Shown here: positions 1 through 7,714 of the stretch, in pieces
Numbering within the stretch: position 1 is the stretch's first letter
Layout of the letters: each line of letters begins with the position of its first letter
Assembly: GCA_035457865.1 (NCBI GenBank)
Contig: DATIAR010000083.1
Location: 1 to 46,731, forward strand
Reading direction: 5' to 3'
From: UBA8516 sp035457865
GTDB lineage: Archaea; Thermoproteota; Nitrososphaeria; Nitrososphaerales; Nitrosopumilaceae
DNA: 46,731 nucleotides
Notes under the pieces: model-generated
Seen by the model: the letters and a program-made list of their open reading frames with translations, nothing else
Told to the model about the DNA's origin: nothing
Databases searched by the model: none
Program-made: the position numbers and the translations under genes

Positions 1-41
1 ATTTTCATTCTATATAGTTTCATATTGTTTCATAGTACCTC

Positions 42-59
42 ATTGATCACGTAATCAAT
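42..59. promoter_or_regulatory. Inverted repeat upstream of first gene
   Basis: The arms ATTGAT and ATCAAT are separated by CACGTA, 41 nt before the ATG at 100 and upstream of the T-rich TATA-like stretch near 73-80. The position suits an operator or activator site, but six-base arms are common by chance in AT-rich DNA. Confidence 0.2.
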
Positions 60-99
60 ATGGATCCAAGATAAGTATTTTTGAAATTAATTTCTTAAT

Positions 100-825
100 A
101 TGAAAACACTAAGAATTACTGTAATGGCCATTTTGGTATCGATTCTTCTAATGCCTGCAGTACACCAAGTCTTTGCAGATACGAGAATGGACCGTCCAGA
201 ATTAAAATACGTTGAGCTTCCAAAAAATGGTACTTTGACACAGGATTCTACAAACAATGTAGGGATTCGTGCGGCATTCCACTTTCCAGCAGGGGAAGAA
301 GTAATTGACAGCTTCAAATCATTTAGCACAAAAGGTACTGGTTTTGATAGAAATAGGGGTTTACTCCCTGTTGAACTACAAGGCGTGATATCAAATGACA
401 AGCCATTGCTCTACGAAGCAATCGATAAAGCATTCGTACTAGGAACTGGCAAAGCCATACAACACGATTTCAAGATCTTTGACATTGATGTGTTATTCAC
501 GCGTGGAGATCAAAATTACAGAATATTTTCATATGAAAACTGCAAAGTGAAGAACTACAACATAGACACATTGTTTGATAAAGAGGAGACCTACATGGGA
601 AAAACAAAATTTGCATATGTGGAAAACATTGAATTTGAATGCGAAGGTCTTCAAATGTGGAATCCAGCTTATGAAAAATTGAAAAAAGATCAAACAGCTG
701 AATTTACAGCAGATGTATTGGCAAAGATGAAAGATAAAAATGACAAATCTAGTGACGCTAAAAGCAAAGAAATAACAAAAGCTGAAATGACTCTACAAAA
801 ACTACAACAAAAAACATATCGGTAG
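100..825 (+). CDS. Secreted protein of unknown function
   Basis: This 241-aa protein begins with a clear signal peptide: basic start, hydrophobic stretch to about residue 22, and a likely cleavage after VFA at about 26. The mature part has a mixed composition with two cysteines (in YENCKV and FECEGL) that could form a disulfide outside the cell. The last 50 residues are rich in Lys, Asp and Gln and look helical or disordered. No catalytic motif is recognised. ATG 100 is chosen because it opens the signal peptide and a TATA-like stretch lies about 25 nt upstream. A T-rich tract follows the stop (about 828-850), suitable for archaeal termination. It is probably a lineage-specific thaumarchaeal protein. 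Confidence 0.8.
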   Translation: MKTLRITVMAILVSILLMPAVHQVFADTRMDRPELKYVELPKNGTLTQDSTNNVGIRAAFHFPAGEEVIDSFKSFSTKGTGFDRNRGLLPVELQGVISNDKPLLYEAIDKAFVLGTGKAIQHDFKIFDIDVLFTRGDQNYRIFSYENCKVKNYNIDTLFDKEETYMGKTKFAYVENIEFECEGLQMWNPAYEKLKKDQTAEFTADVLAKMKDKNDKSSDAKSKEITKAEMTLQKLQQKTYR

Positions 826-920
826 ATCTCTTTCTCCTTTCTTTTTACTTTGTTATCTACTAGTCGTTTCCTTCATGCGATGAACAATATCAATAAATAT
901 GCGAAAATGATGGCAAAATC

Positions 921-1670
921 ATGCGATCTCAAAGCATTGTGCTTTCTATTTTGCTTTTAGCCGCAGCGTTTATGGTTCCGACTGGATTTTCATTTGCGCA
1001 AACAAATCAAACTAGTTCGATGAATGCTACCAGCACAATGACAAACCAAACCAGCACAATGACAAACCAAACCAGCACAATGACAAACCAAACCAGCACA
1101 ATGACAAACCAAACCAGCACAATGACAAACCAAACCAGCACTGCTACTTCCAATCAGACCAGTACAGAAATTGAAAATCTAGGCCAAGAAGTATCAAGCT
1201 ATGTTCAACAAGCAATGTCTACCTTTAAGATGCAAAGGGAAGAAACACTAGATGTGATCAAAGATTGTAGAGAAAAGATTGCTAGTGCATCTCTTGCAGA
1301 CAGAGATTCTATACGACAGGATTGCAGGGCAAAACTAAATGATATCAGAGAATCTTACAAGGAAAGTAGAATGACCTTTAGAGAGTTGTTCAAAGAGAAC
1401 AGAGGTGCTATGAAAATGGCAATAAATGAAGCAAAAGCCAAAATGAAAGAGATGAGGGATGAAATGCATGAAGATGTTGCAGCAATGAGGGAGAAGATGA
1501 AAGAGCAGAGTGCCGAGCTCAGAGAAAAGATGAAGCAGGAAAGGGAAGCCATGAAGGAAAAAATGGACTCGATGAAAGACAAGAAAAAAGAAGAGATTGA
1601 TATTATGAAGCAAAAGATGGAAGAGGCTCGGGAAGAAATAAAAAAGAAAAAAGCTAGTGGCGGTTATTAA
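921..1670 (+). CDS. Secreted coiled-coil protein with TNQTSTM repeats
   Basis: This 249-aa protein has an N-terminal signal peptide (about residues 1-27, ending FAQ). A low-complexity Asn/Thr/Ser stretch (about 28-85) follows, made of repeated seven-residue units TNQTSTM. Each unit contains an N-X-T/S sequon, so this linker could be heavily N-glycosylated. From about residue 95 to the end it is highly charged and rich in Met, Lys and Glu (repeated EKM and REKM), typical of a long single-helix or coiled coil. Two cysteines lie in the region around residues 115-135. There is no enzymatic motif. It could be a surface or stalk-like protein; its exact role is unknown. Confidence 0.78.
   Translation: MRSQSIVLSILLLAAAFMVPTGFSFAQTNQTSSMNATSTMTNQTSTMTNQTSTMTNQTSTMTNQTSTMTNQTSTATSNQTSTEIENLGQEVSSYVQQAMSTFKMQREETLDVIKDCREKIASASLADRDSIRQDCRAKLNDIRESYKESRMTFRELFKENRGAMKMAINEAKAKMKEMRDEMHEDVAAMREKMKEQSAELREKMKQEREAMKEKMDSMKDKKKEEIDIMKQKMEEAREEIKKKKASGGY
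1031..1135 (+). repeat. Five 21-bp perfect tandem repeats inside a secreted protein gene
   Basis: Five identical 21-bp units starting at 1031, 1052, 1073, 1094 and 1115 (core CAGCACAATGACAAACCAAAC) encode the TNQTSTM heptads of the secreted protein. A sixth, diverged unit starts at 1136. The units are identical even at synonymous positions, which points to recent expansion or homogenisation. Confidence 0.95.
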
Positions 1671-1786
1671 TTATTATATAATTTCAGCTTTAAACGTTGA
1701 ATGGTTGCATTATTTTTTCTTTAAATAATAACAAATCCTTTTCTATTAAATCGTCAGAAATCCCTAAATGATACCTTGAACATAAT

Positions 1787-3112
1787 TTGAATACGAAAAT
1801 TATACCAATACTTGTTCTTACACTCGTCTTCAGTATGTCTAGTGGGCAAATTGTTTTTGGAGAACCAATTAGCGTGTCTAAAACAATTCATCCAAATCTT
1901 GATGTTCCATTTGAGATCCAAGTTGGAGATACTGCCCAAGTCTCAAATGGAACAGAGATAACAATTCTGAATGTAGAAGATTCTAGATGTCCTGCGAACG
2001 TTCTATGTGTCTGGCAAGGTGAAGCAAAAATTTCAATCAATGTTATAAAAGATTCACAGGATCTTGGCAACTTTGTTCTGTCAACACTAGAAGAAAAAAC
2101 AATACAAACCTTTGACAGTTTTACAATAAAACTGGTTGAGGTGCAACCATATCCATACAGCAATAAAGAGATCACGCTTTCAGATTATGTCGTCACACTT
2201 GTAGTCTCAGATACACACACTGTTGTGTCTCCTCTAAAACAATACCTAGGTGGGATTCCAATTGACAAGATTGTGTGCTCAGCTGAACTGCAACTAGTTA
2301 TGAAAAAAACTGATGGCAAACCAGCTTGTGTTAAACCTGATAGTGTAGCAAAATTAATTGAAAGGGGTTGGGCTGTACATGTATTACCTGAATATGTCAA
2401 AGATGAACCAAAAAATTCTGACATTTTTGAGCTAGGGAAATATCAAATAACAACTGACACAATAAATTACAACAATTCAACAGGATTCCTTGCAAGACCA
2501 ACCGAGTCTGGGAAATTTCCTGGTGTGATATTAATACATGAATGGTGGGGTTTAAACGACAACATCAAAGACATGGCAAGAAATCTTGCTTCACATGGAT
2601 ATACTGTCTTTGCAGCAGACTTGTATGGAGGCCAGGTAGCTACAACTCCTGATGGTGCAAGGGAGATACTGACTACATTTGATGCTGAAAAAGGAGTATC
2701 AAATATTCAAGGCGTAGCAGAACTTCTAAGAACAAAATATGAAATTGGAAGATTAGCAACAATAGGCTGGTGCTTTGGAGGGACGCAGTCACTAAACTAT
2801 GCATTAAGCGGAAACGATCTTGATGCTACTATAATTTATTACGGCCAACCAGTTACAGATCAAGCCCGTCTTTCTGTAATTCACTGGCCTGTCTTAGGAA
2901 TTTTTGGTGGACAAGACCAGTCCATCACAACTGAAACTGTAAACAAGTTTGAATCTATATTAAATGATCTTGGCATAGAAAATGAAATCTACATTTATCC
3001 AGATGTAGGTCATGCCTTTGCAAATCCCTCTGGAGCAAACTATGCACCACAAGAGACAAAAGATGCTTGGCAAAACACTCTGTTGTTTCTAGAGAAACAT
3101 TTGAAAACCTAA
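1787..3112 (+). CDS. Secreted dienelactone hydrolase-family protein with N-terminal accessory domains
   Basis: This 441-aa protein has three parts. A signal peptide (about 1-25) leads into a beta-rich domain (about 30-145) with a CPANVLCVW motif. A short segment (about 150-200) follows with PLKQYLGGIP and KPACVKPDS, a motif I associate with thaumarchaeal secreted proteins. The C-terminal alpha/beta-hydrolase domain (about 215-441) belongs to the dienelactone hydrolase family. Its catalytic triad is visible: nucleophile Cys329 in GWCFGG, Asp377 in GGQDQ and His409 in GHAF. HEWWGLN near 247 matches the family's oxyanion region. It probably hydrolyses an ester or lactone outside the membrane; the substrate is unknown. 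The start is TTG, chosen because it opens the signal peptide. Confidence 0.85.
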   Translation: MNTKIIPILVLTLVFSMSSGQIVFGEPISVSKTIHPNLDVPFEIQVGDTAQVSNGTEITILNVEDSRCPANVLCVWQGEAKISINVIKDSQDLGNFVLSTLEEKTIQTFDSFTIKLVEVQPYPYSNKEITLSDYVVTLVVSDTHTVVSPLKQYLGGIPIDKIVCSAELQLVMKKTDGKPACVKPDSVAKLIERGWAVHVLPEYVKDEPKNSDIFELGKYQITTDTINYNNSTGFLARPTESGKFPGVILIHEWWGLNDNIKDMARNLASHGYTVFAADLYGGQVATTPDGAREILTTFDAEKGVSNIQGVAELLRTKYEIGRLATIGWCFGGTQSLNYALSGNDLDATIIYYGQPVTDQARLSVIHWPVLGIFGGQDQSITTETVNKFESILNDLGIENEIYIYPDVGHAFANPSGANYAPQETKDAWQNTLLFLEKHLKT

Positions 3113-3163
3113 CAGATTTTTTGTTCTGCCTATACTTGTAATTTTAAACATGATTAAAAGATC

Positions 3164-3337
3164 AAAAAACAGTTTTTTACAATTAATAACAAGAGGTCAC
3201 TGGCAAGTCAAAATCATGCCAATCACAATCTTCCTTTGGTTGACGAGTCAGAACCACATTTTACATCAAGATTGTTCCAGTGACCTCTTGACAGATGTGC
3301 ATGTGAAGAAATGTTCTTCTGACATGTAAATGCACAG
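3164..3337 (-). ncRNA. Candidate structured small RNA (or small inverted-repeat element)
   Basis: A perfect 14-bp inverted repeat (3190-3203 with 3277-3290, CAAGAGGTCACTGG) encloses a second 8-bp stem (3225-3232 with 3268-3275). Next to it is another hairpin: 3296-3302 with 3330-3336, with an inner stem 3305-3310/3314-3319. Read on the minus strand, a TATA-like TTTTTAATAAG (3358-3368) sits about 26 nt before the first hairpin, and a T6 run (3164-3169 complement) follows the long stem. This gives a compact unit of about 170 nt with promoter and terminator. The strand is inferred. A MITE-like element is the alternative, though no target-site duplication was seen. Confidence 0.45.
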
Positions 3338-3495
3338 ATACTATGTCCAAAATATTCTTATTAAAAATAATGTGGATTACATGTTATTATTCTAGAACAT
3401 GAAAACAATCTATTACATTAATTTGTTCTAATTTCTTATAATAAGAAAATAAAATCTAGATTGTATTTAAGTAAAACAAATTCTCTGGTTTCATC

Positions 3496-3798
3496 ATGTC
3501 ACAAACAATTTCACAAAAACAAGTTTGGGTACTTGTAAGTTCATTCAAAGAACACACGAAAGAAATTGATCTAAGCATGATTACTCCAGATGTAATTGAA
3601 CTTGTCAATGAGTGGCAAACCAAAGGGAATTTCATCTGGACAGGACCACTTGATGACAAGAAAACTGGAATGGCAATCTTTGAAGCTACACAAGAACAAG
3701 CAAGAGAATTTTATGATAAATATGACAGGATTTGTTCAGGCATGTTGAACTGTCATTTGTACCAGTGGGGCGCAATTCCATTTCTTTCTGCACTGTAA
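3496..3798 (+). CDS. YCII-like small protein
   Basis: This 100-aa soluble protein has the composition and pattern of the YCII-related dimeric alpha/beta-barrel fold. A first strand (KQVWVLVSSFKEH) is followed by a helix with ELVNEWQTKG, then strands around FIWTGPLDDKKTGMAIFEA and a final aromatic strand (CHLYQWGAIPF). The TGPLDD turn and the GMAIFEA strand are the parts most like YCII. Members of this fold are often small monooxygenase-like or binding proteins; no substrate can be named. ATG 3496 gives a full-length fold. It lies alone after the candidate RNA at 3.2-3.3 kb. Confidence 0.65.
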   Translation: MSQTISQKQVWVLVSSFKEHTKEIDLSMITPDVIELVNEWQTKGNFIWTGPLDDKKTGMAIFEATQEQAREFYDKYDRICSGMLNCHLYQWGAIPFLSAL

Positions 3799-3822
3799 AA
3801 GATCACCCAACTTCCATATTGA

Positions 3823-4014
3823 TATCAAATTAGAACAGATCTTAGTCGTATTGACCCAAAGGGTCTATTCTCTGGAATACAGTATTTGATTAGCAAAGGA
3901 TTGATGAAGGATGATCTTTGCGAGGTTTCTCTATTGCAAAGTATCCAATTCAGAAATCTCTGGGGTGCTTTCTTCAATACGATTCTTCAATCTTTGTGGA
4001 TAACAGCTCATTAG
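3823..4014 (+). pseudogene. Remnant of a GIQYLI-repeat secreted protein gene
   Basis: An open stretch without a usable start codon encodes FSGIQYLISKGLMK at 3868-3909. This is nearly identical to the conserved end of the WW repeat in the intact secreted protein at 9608-10015 (FVSGIQYLISKGIMK). The upstream half of the repeat (the W...NNAGWW part) is missing. After the match the frame continues with unrelated sequence to a TAG at 4012. The best reading is a decayed gene fragment. It fills most of the 3799-4162 gap; the rest (4033-4078) holds only an AT-rich imperfect hairpin. Confidence 0.5.
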
Positions 4015-4162
4015 TGTTGTAAGTGTAGTTTATTAGAATAAGGCCAGTATGTAATATTAGAAAATTACTTTATTCTAAAGGACTGCGTCATTATGAATTG
4101 TGAATTAAATCCATTTATTTTTGTAGCTCCTTTTTAGCGGTGTATTTTGTTTGGTATCTTTA

Positions 4163-4552
4163 TCACGTTAATTGCGACGGAAGGTCATACATGCCTCTTA
4201 CTATGCTGTTGAGCTGAATTTTCATAATGATTTTATTTTCTTCCGTCTGAATAAGAAAATTTTTGAATATTGATTTGTATCTATTTACAGGTTTCCCATA
4301 TTCTATTGAAAGGTTTGTTGAGACAAGCAAACCGTCATCGATTAATGATTTTACTTTCCTATAACCTGAGGTATGTGATATGTGACGCATTCTGAGTACT
4401 TCATTTATTGTTCTTGGAGTATCGATAAAAGAGATTAGAATTTCTCTTTTAACATCGTCTCCTATAGCATGCAATGTCTTTATTGCGTAATCATGATCAG
4501 ATATGTCAAACCATTGGTTTTCAGCTTTTGGAATTTTTAAGGTGGTTTTCAA
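4163..4552 (-). CDS. Winged-helix transcriptional regulator
   Basis: This 129-aa protein has an ArsR/MarR-like winged HTH: LHAIGDDVKREILISFIDTP (about 28-47), then a recognition region NEVLRMRHISHTSGYRKVKSLIDDGLL (about 50-76) and a wing. The motif NEVLR..-I--TSGYRK--SLI--GL also occurs in the regulator at 24478-24825, so the two are paralogs with different C-termini. The start is TTG at 4552. A TATA-like GTTTATCT lies about 29 nt upstream on the minus strand, so a leaderless TTG start is plausible. Its target is unknown. Confidence 0.7.
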   Translation of the reverse strand: MKTTLKIPKAENQWFDISDHDYAIKTLHAIGDDVKREILISFIDTPRTINEVLRMRHISHTSGYRKVKSLIDDGLLVSTNLSIEYGKPVNRYKSIFKNFLIQTEENKIIMKIQLNSIVRGMYDLPSQLT

Positions 4553-4645
4553 TTGGAAATGAACGAGCTTTGAGAAAGATAAACTTCGCGATTAAAAGCT
4601 ACTTTTCGCAAGATGTTATGGTTGTAAGAAAAATGATGTGTTACT

Positions 4646-4765
4646 TTATTTTAATCCAAATATTTTTCCACAAATCTCACATTGCCAGTAATCTGAAACA
4701 ACATTCCATCTATGTTCATACTTTTCATTTCTGTTTGGCTTCTTTTTAGCTCCTATGACATACAT
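4646..4765 (-). CDS. Very small CxxC protein
   Basis: This 39-aa reading frame starts at ATG 4765 and ends at the TAA at 4646. The N-terminus is basic (GAKKKPNRNEK), followed by an aromatic core (HRWNVVSDYW) and a single zinc-knuckle-like QCEICGKIF at residues 29-36. Only one CxxC is present, so a metal site would need a dimer or the two histidine/cysteine residues nearby. It lies in the 4553-5011 gap; I see nothing else convincing there. Composition fits a real small protein, but nothing beyond the motif supports expression. Confidence 0.45.
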   Translation of the reverse strand: MYVIGAKKKPNRNEKYEHRWNVVSDYWQCEICGKIFGLK

Positions 4766-5011
4766 TATATCTTATAACGACAAATACAAATTTTATCTTA
4801 TAAAAAAATTACGCAGCTTTTCTACTTTACAAATAATTTTTTCAGGACAGCTACAATAATCTGTTATGGACAGATCGTGTTTTCCAAGCAAAAATTACTG
4901 ATTTTAATTAGGCATATCCCTATGTTTAGATATAAAAAATAGAAAAATCCTGGTTTTGATGTATGGTAAATTACTAATGCGTTTATAGATTGTTGATAAA
5001 TTTGCTTTCCT

Positions 5012-5197
5012 CTAAAACCAAGACTTGTGAATATTTGATTTAATCTTGCCTTTTAATTCAGGAGTAATGTCCTCTGGTTTCATGTTATGATCTTTCATTG
5101 CATGTTCTGCGCATTGCGCCAAAATTTCTTCTTCTGTCTTGCCTTTTGCAACAAAACCACAGTCAAATCCTACTGAACTGCATTTGAATTTTAACAT
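5012..5197 (-). CDS. DUF1059 family small protein
   Basis: This 61-aa protein has the DUF1059 pattern: KFKCSSVGFDCGFVAKGKTEEEILAQCAEHAMKDH with cysteines at positions 6 and 13, the EEEIL helix and the AEHA-x-x-H motif, then a short second helix (ELKGKIKSNI). The family is widespread in archaea and bacteria as a single small domain of unknown function; the Cys/His pattern suggests metal binding. Length matches the family. It is transcribed alone, convergent to nothing close. Confidence 0.8.
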   Translation of the reverse strand: MLKFKCSSVGFDCGFVAKGKTEEEILAQCAEHAMKDHNMKPEDITPELKGKIKSNIHKSWF

Positions 5198-5324
5198 GGT
5201 TTAGTAATCTTGCAGTAGTATTTATGTTCTCAAGTTATTCTTTAAGACCATGGTATTATAATATTAAAGTGTTACATAGAAATTCTACGCGATACTTTTA
5301 ATTCATTTTTACAAAAACCTCATA

Positions 5325-6146
5325 GTGATATCAAAAGGAAGACAATTTGGTTTAGCTCTTGCAATAATTTTTGTATCTTCGTTTATGCCACAATCGCTTG
5401 CCCAGCCAGCATATGATCGCTTTTATGTAAAGGGATTGGCAGATGAGACCGGCCCTTTTGCAAACCAGAATATAAGAATTCTAGGTAATGAAGATAAAAT
5501 TACAATCATTCGTAATACGCTACATAGCATGGTAATCGTAAGAATGAATGTGTCCATTTCTGCACATTGTTATGACGCAATGCCCACGATTTGCATAAGT
5601 GGTATTGTCTATGATACAAAAAACACAGACAGTCCTGATATAGGAGATGTCTTACGATTGAACATTGATCCAAGTGGAAAAAAACAGACAGTGTCTTTTC
5701 TTACAGGGGAACGCGCAGGCTCTAGCGTGTCAATCCATTCCAAGGAAAGAAATCAACAGTCTGAATTCGAAAACATTCAAAAATTAATTTTTATTCCAGA
5801 GAAAAGAGATCCACTCACTTTAGTTAATACATACGAGAATGATGAAATGATAAAAGCAATTCAAAAGGCGCAAGAATTTGCAATAACGCATCCTACTTTT
5901 GTTTTTGACGGAATACCCGAAAGCCTCGATGTAAATTTAGTAAGCGTGATTCAATCAAAATCTCCACTTTACGTGATACAAGTAGAGTTTGACTCTGAGC
6001 ATCCTGGTTATGGAAACAGAACTGGCCAGGTATTAAAAGATGTAACAACTCATCACGAGATGAAAATTATGATATCAGACAATGATATTGGATCTGCAAT
6101 TATGGATGGAATATGGGATGAATTCAATCAGAAATGGCAGAAATAA
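5325..6146 (+). CDS. Secreted protein of unknown function
   Basis: This 273-aa protein has a signal peptide (about 1-26, ending SLAQ) and a mature region predicted from sequence to be beta-rich for its first 150 residues (YDRFYVKGLAD..., NVSISAHCYDAMPTICISG, VLRLNIDPSGKKQTVSF). Two cysteines sit ten residues apart at about 82 and 89. The C-terminal half (about 170-273) is mixed alpha/beta. No known motif is recognised. The start is GTG 5325: a TATA-like CTTTTAAT at 5295-5302 is centred 26 nt upstream, so the mRNA is probably leaderless and this start is favoured. Confidence 0.75.
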   Translation: MISKGRQFGLALAIIFVSSFMPQSLAQPAYDRFYVKGLADETGPFANQNIRILGNEDKITIIRNTLHSMVIVRMNVSISAHCYDAMPTICISGIVYDTKNTDSPDIGDVLRLNIDPSGKKQTVSFLTGERAGSSVSIHSKERNQQSEFENIQKLIFIPEKRDPLTLVNTYENDEMIKAIQKAQEFAITHPTFVFDGIPESLDVNLVSVIQSKSPLYVIQVEFDSEHPGYGNRTGQVLKDVTTHHEMKIMISDNDIGSAIMDGIWDEFNQKWQK

Positions 6147-6252
6147 TTCTATAAATACATACACATCTAACAAACCCAAGGTAAAAACACAATACTCGTT
6201 TCTTGTTAGCTCATTGGAAAGACATATTCTATGTAATCATGCGCAACACATT

Positions 6253-6576
6253 ATGACAGTAATTGATTGTGCAGACGATGAAGAAATTGCAAGTAATCTT
6301 GTAAAATACTTAATCAGTTTAGGTCATGATGCAAGACAGGATAATTCTCTTGTGATAATAAATGAAAGGAATGTTAAAAATATTCTCAAATCATTTATCA
6401 AACAGGCTGGCAAATCAGGATATGACATACTGCAGGCAGATTCGGAAACCATGGTCTTGGCAAAATTAACATCGATTAGAAATTTTGGTCTCTCGACTTG
6501 TGAAATTTGTGGTTATGTGGCAGCTGATGAGGAATTATTTGCACATAGGCGCGCACATGGAATTCAACTTTTTTAG
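6253..6576 (+). CDS. Small protein with C-terminal C2H2-type zinc finger
   Basis: From ATG 6253 this is a 107-aa protein. Residues 1-75 form an alpha/beta region (DDEEIASNLVKYLISLGHDARQ), and the C-terminus carries CEICGYVAADEELFAHRRAHG, a classical Cys-x2-Cys-x12-His-x3-His zinc finger. An open frame continues upstream to 6082 but overlaps the preceding secreted-protein gene, so the internal ATG is preferred. Single C2H2 fingers at the C-terminus are common in thaumarchaeal small proteins and may bind nucleic acid or another protein. Confidence 0.65.
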   Translation: MTVIDCADDEEIASNLVKYLISLGHDARQDNSLVIINERNVKNILKSFIKQAGKSGYDILQADSETMVLAKLTSIRNFGLSTCEICGYVAADEELFAHRRAHGIQLF

Positions 6577-6578
6577 TG

Positions 6579-6851
6579 TTAATTTTTTGTATTTTCTAAA
6601 AATAAATCAGGATGAGGAATTATCTTACAATATTCGATAAGAGGTAGTGATTTTAGATTCTTGTACTGAGTTTCGGTTAACCATTCGATGATTTCTCTTT
6701 CAGCATTTTTAAATTGAAATTGGACCAGCATTTTCTTTGCTGAATTACCATTACTTTCCACAATATCAACAGTAACCATGTTGATGCTATCTAATTTTTT
6801 TTGAAAGGATAAAAGGATTCTTACATTTCCCATATCTGGGAAGAGTTGCAT
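6579..6851 (-). CDS. Hypothetical protein
   Basis: This 90-aa protein is not recognised. It begins with a strand-like stretch (NVRILLSFQKKLDSINMVTVDIVES) and contains an amphipathic helix (AEREIIEWLTETQYKNL). No transmembrane segment, metal motif or catalytic signature is visible. It is convergent with the zinc-finger gene ending at 6576, with only 2 nt between the stops. Support is length and composition only. Confidence 0.5.
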   Translation of the reverse strand: MQLFPDMGNVRILLSFQKKLDSINMVTVDIVESNGNSAKKMLVQFQFKNAEREIIEWLTETQYKNLKSLPLIEYCKIIPHPDLFLENTKN

Positions 6852-6979
6852 CGGAAGAATTGTAGCATATTGTGTGATATTATGAAAATCTTGTATTAAA
6901 TTAACTGTGCAATATCAGTTTAATTTTTTCATAAACTTCTAAAATTAAATTCTAACAGACATCATGGAAAACTTGTTTT

Positions 6980-7624
6980 CTAACCTATTTTCTTATTCTG
7001 CTCTCTATAAAGCGTGAACCGATAAAAGATCAGAATGCCTGTCATTTCAAGTGTTTCAACCAGCGCCACAGTGTAAAAATGCAATAACCATCCATCATAC
7101 ATTTCATTTAGGATTGCTAAAAGTGCAGATATCTGAGGAAATGCCAAAAATATTGCAAGCACAAAGCCTGCAAAGCCAGCAGCCCAATCCTGCGCTGTCA
7201 TCTTCTTTGATTCTGCAAGCATTTTTTGTGGATTATCGATGCCTTCTAGCTGTTGCAATAACTGTGTTTTGATATCTAAATAAGTTGAGTTTCCAAGCTC
7301 AATTGCAACAATCGTTCCCCCAAGTAATAACAGCATCAACGTGGCTTGCCCATAGGCCAATATCTTCCTCTTGCCACGTTGAACTTTGCGCATCTGATTT
7401 TCAAACATTTGACCAAACCTTCCAAGCTTATGCTTTTTGACAAGCACTACCATGAGAACCGATATTGCAGAGACTAATCCAAAAGAACCAAACCAATGTG
7501 TAGAAACATAGGTGTAAAATAACAATCTAACAGGAAGCAAGAGTCCTGTCATGACAGCAAAGACTATCAGTGTCTCAACTATTTCCTGCTTGCTACTAGT
7601 CTTGTTTTTTGTTTGGTCCAGCAT
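6980..7624 (-). CDS. Polytopic membrane protein of unknown function
   Basis: This 214-aa protein has about five hydrophobic segments: around residues 15-37, 43-63, 88-110, 148-172 and 180-203. A basic cytoplasmic loop (KKHKLGRFGQMFENQMRKVQRGKRK) follows the second segment. The loop between segments three and four (about 111-147) is polar with NSTYLDIKTQLLQQLEG. By the positive-inside rule the 64-87 loop is cytoplasmic. No transporter family signature is recognised. ATG 7624 is kept as the start because it precedes a polar leader and the first membrane segment. Confidence 0.7.
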   Translation of the reverse strand: MLDQTKNKTSSKQEIVETLIVFAVMTGLLLPVRLLFYTYVSTHWFGSFGLVSAISVLMVVLVKKHKLGRFGQMFENQMRKVQRGKRKILAYGQATLMLLLLGGTIVAIELGNSTYLDIKTQLLQQLEGIDNPQKMLAESKKMTAQDWAAGFAGFVLAIFLAFPQISALLAILNEMYDGWLLHFYTVALVETLEMTGILIFYRFTLYREQNKKIG

Positions 7625-7714
7625 ATCTACTCAAGCAGAATTTGTCTCTTATGGAATTTAATATATTGTATGTCTTTTTGAATTAATATATTTGTAATTA
7701 TATTGGATATGAAA

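Noticed and set aside
1031..1135. Five 21-bp repeats as a CRISPR-like array.
   Set aside because: Units are directly adjacent without spacers and lie in frame inside a coding region.
1335..1613. Two long antisense open frames over the coiled-coil gene.
   Set aside because: Phe/Leu/His-rich shadows caused by the Lys/Met/Glu-rich coding of the real gene.
4033..4078. AT-rich hairpin TTAGAATAA/TTATTCTAA as a functional terminator or RNA.
   Set aside because: Nine-base AT-rich arms are expected by chance many times in a window of this composition, and no gene end fits.
4474..4749. Open frame of 91 aa on the plus strand.
   Set aside because: Antisense to the HTH gene and to the small CxxC frame; composition is not protein-like.
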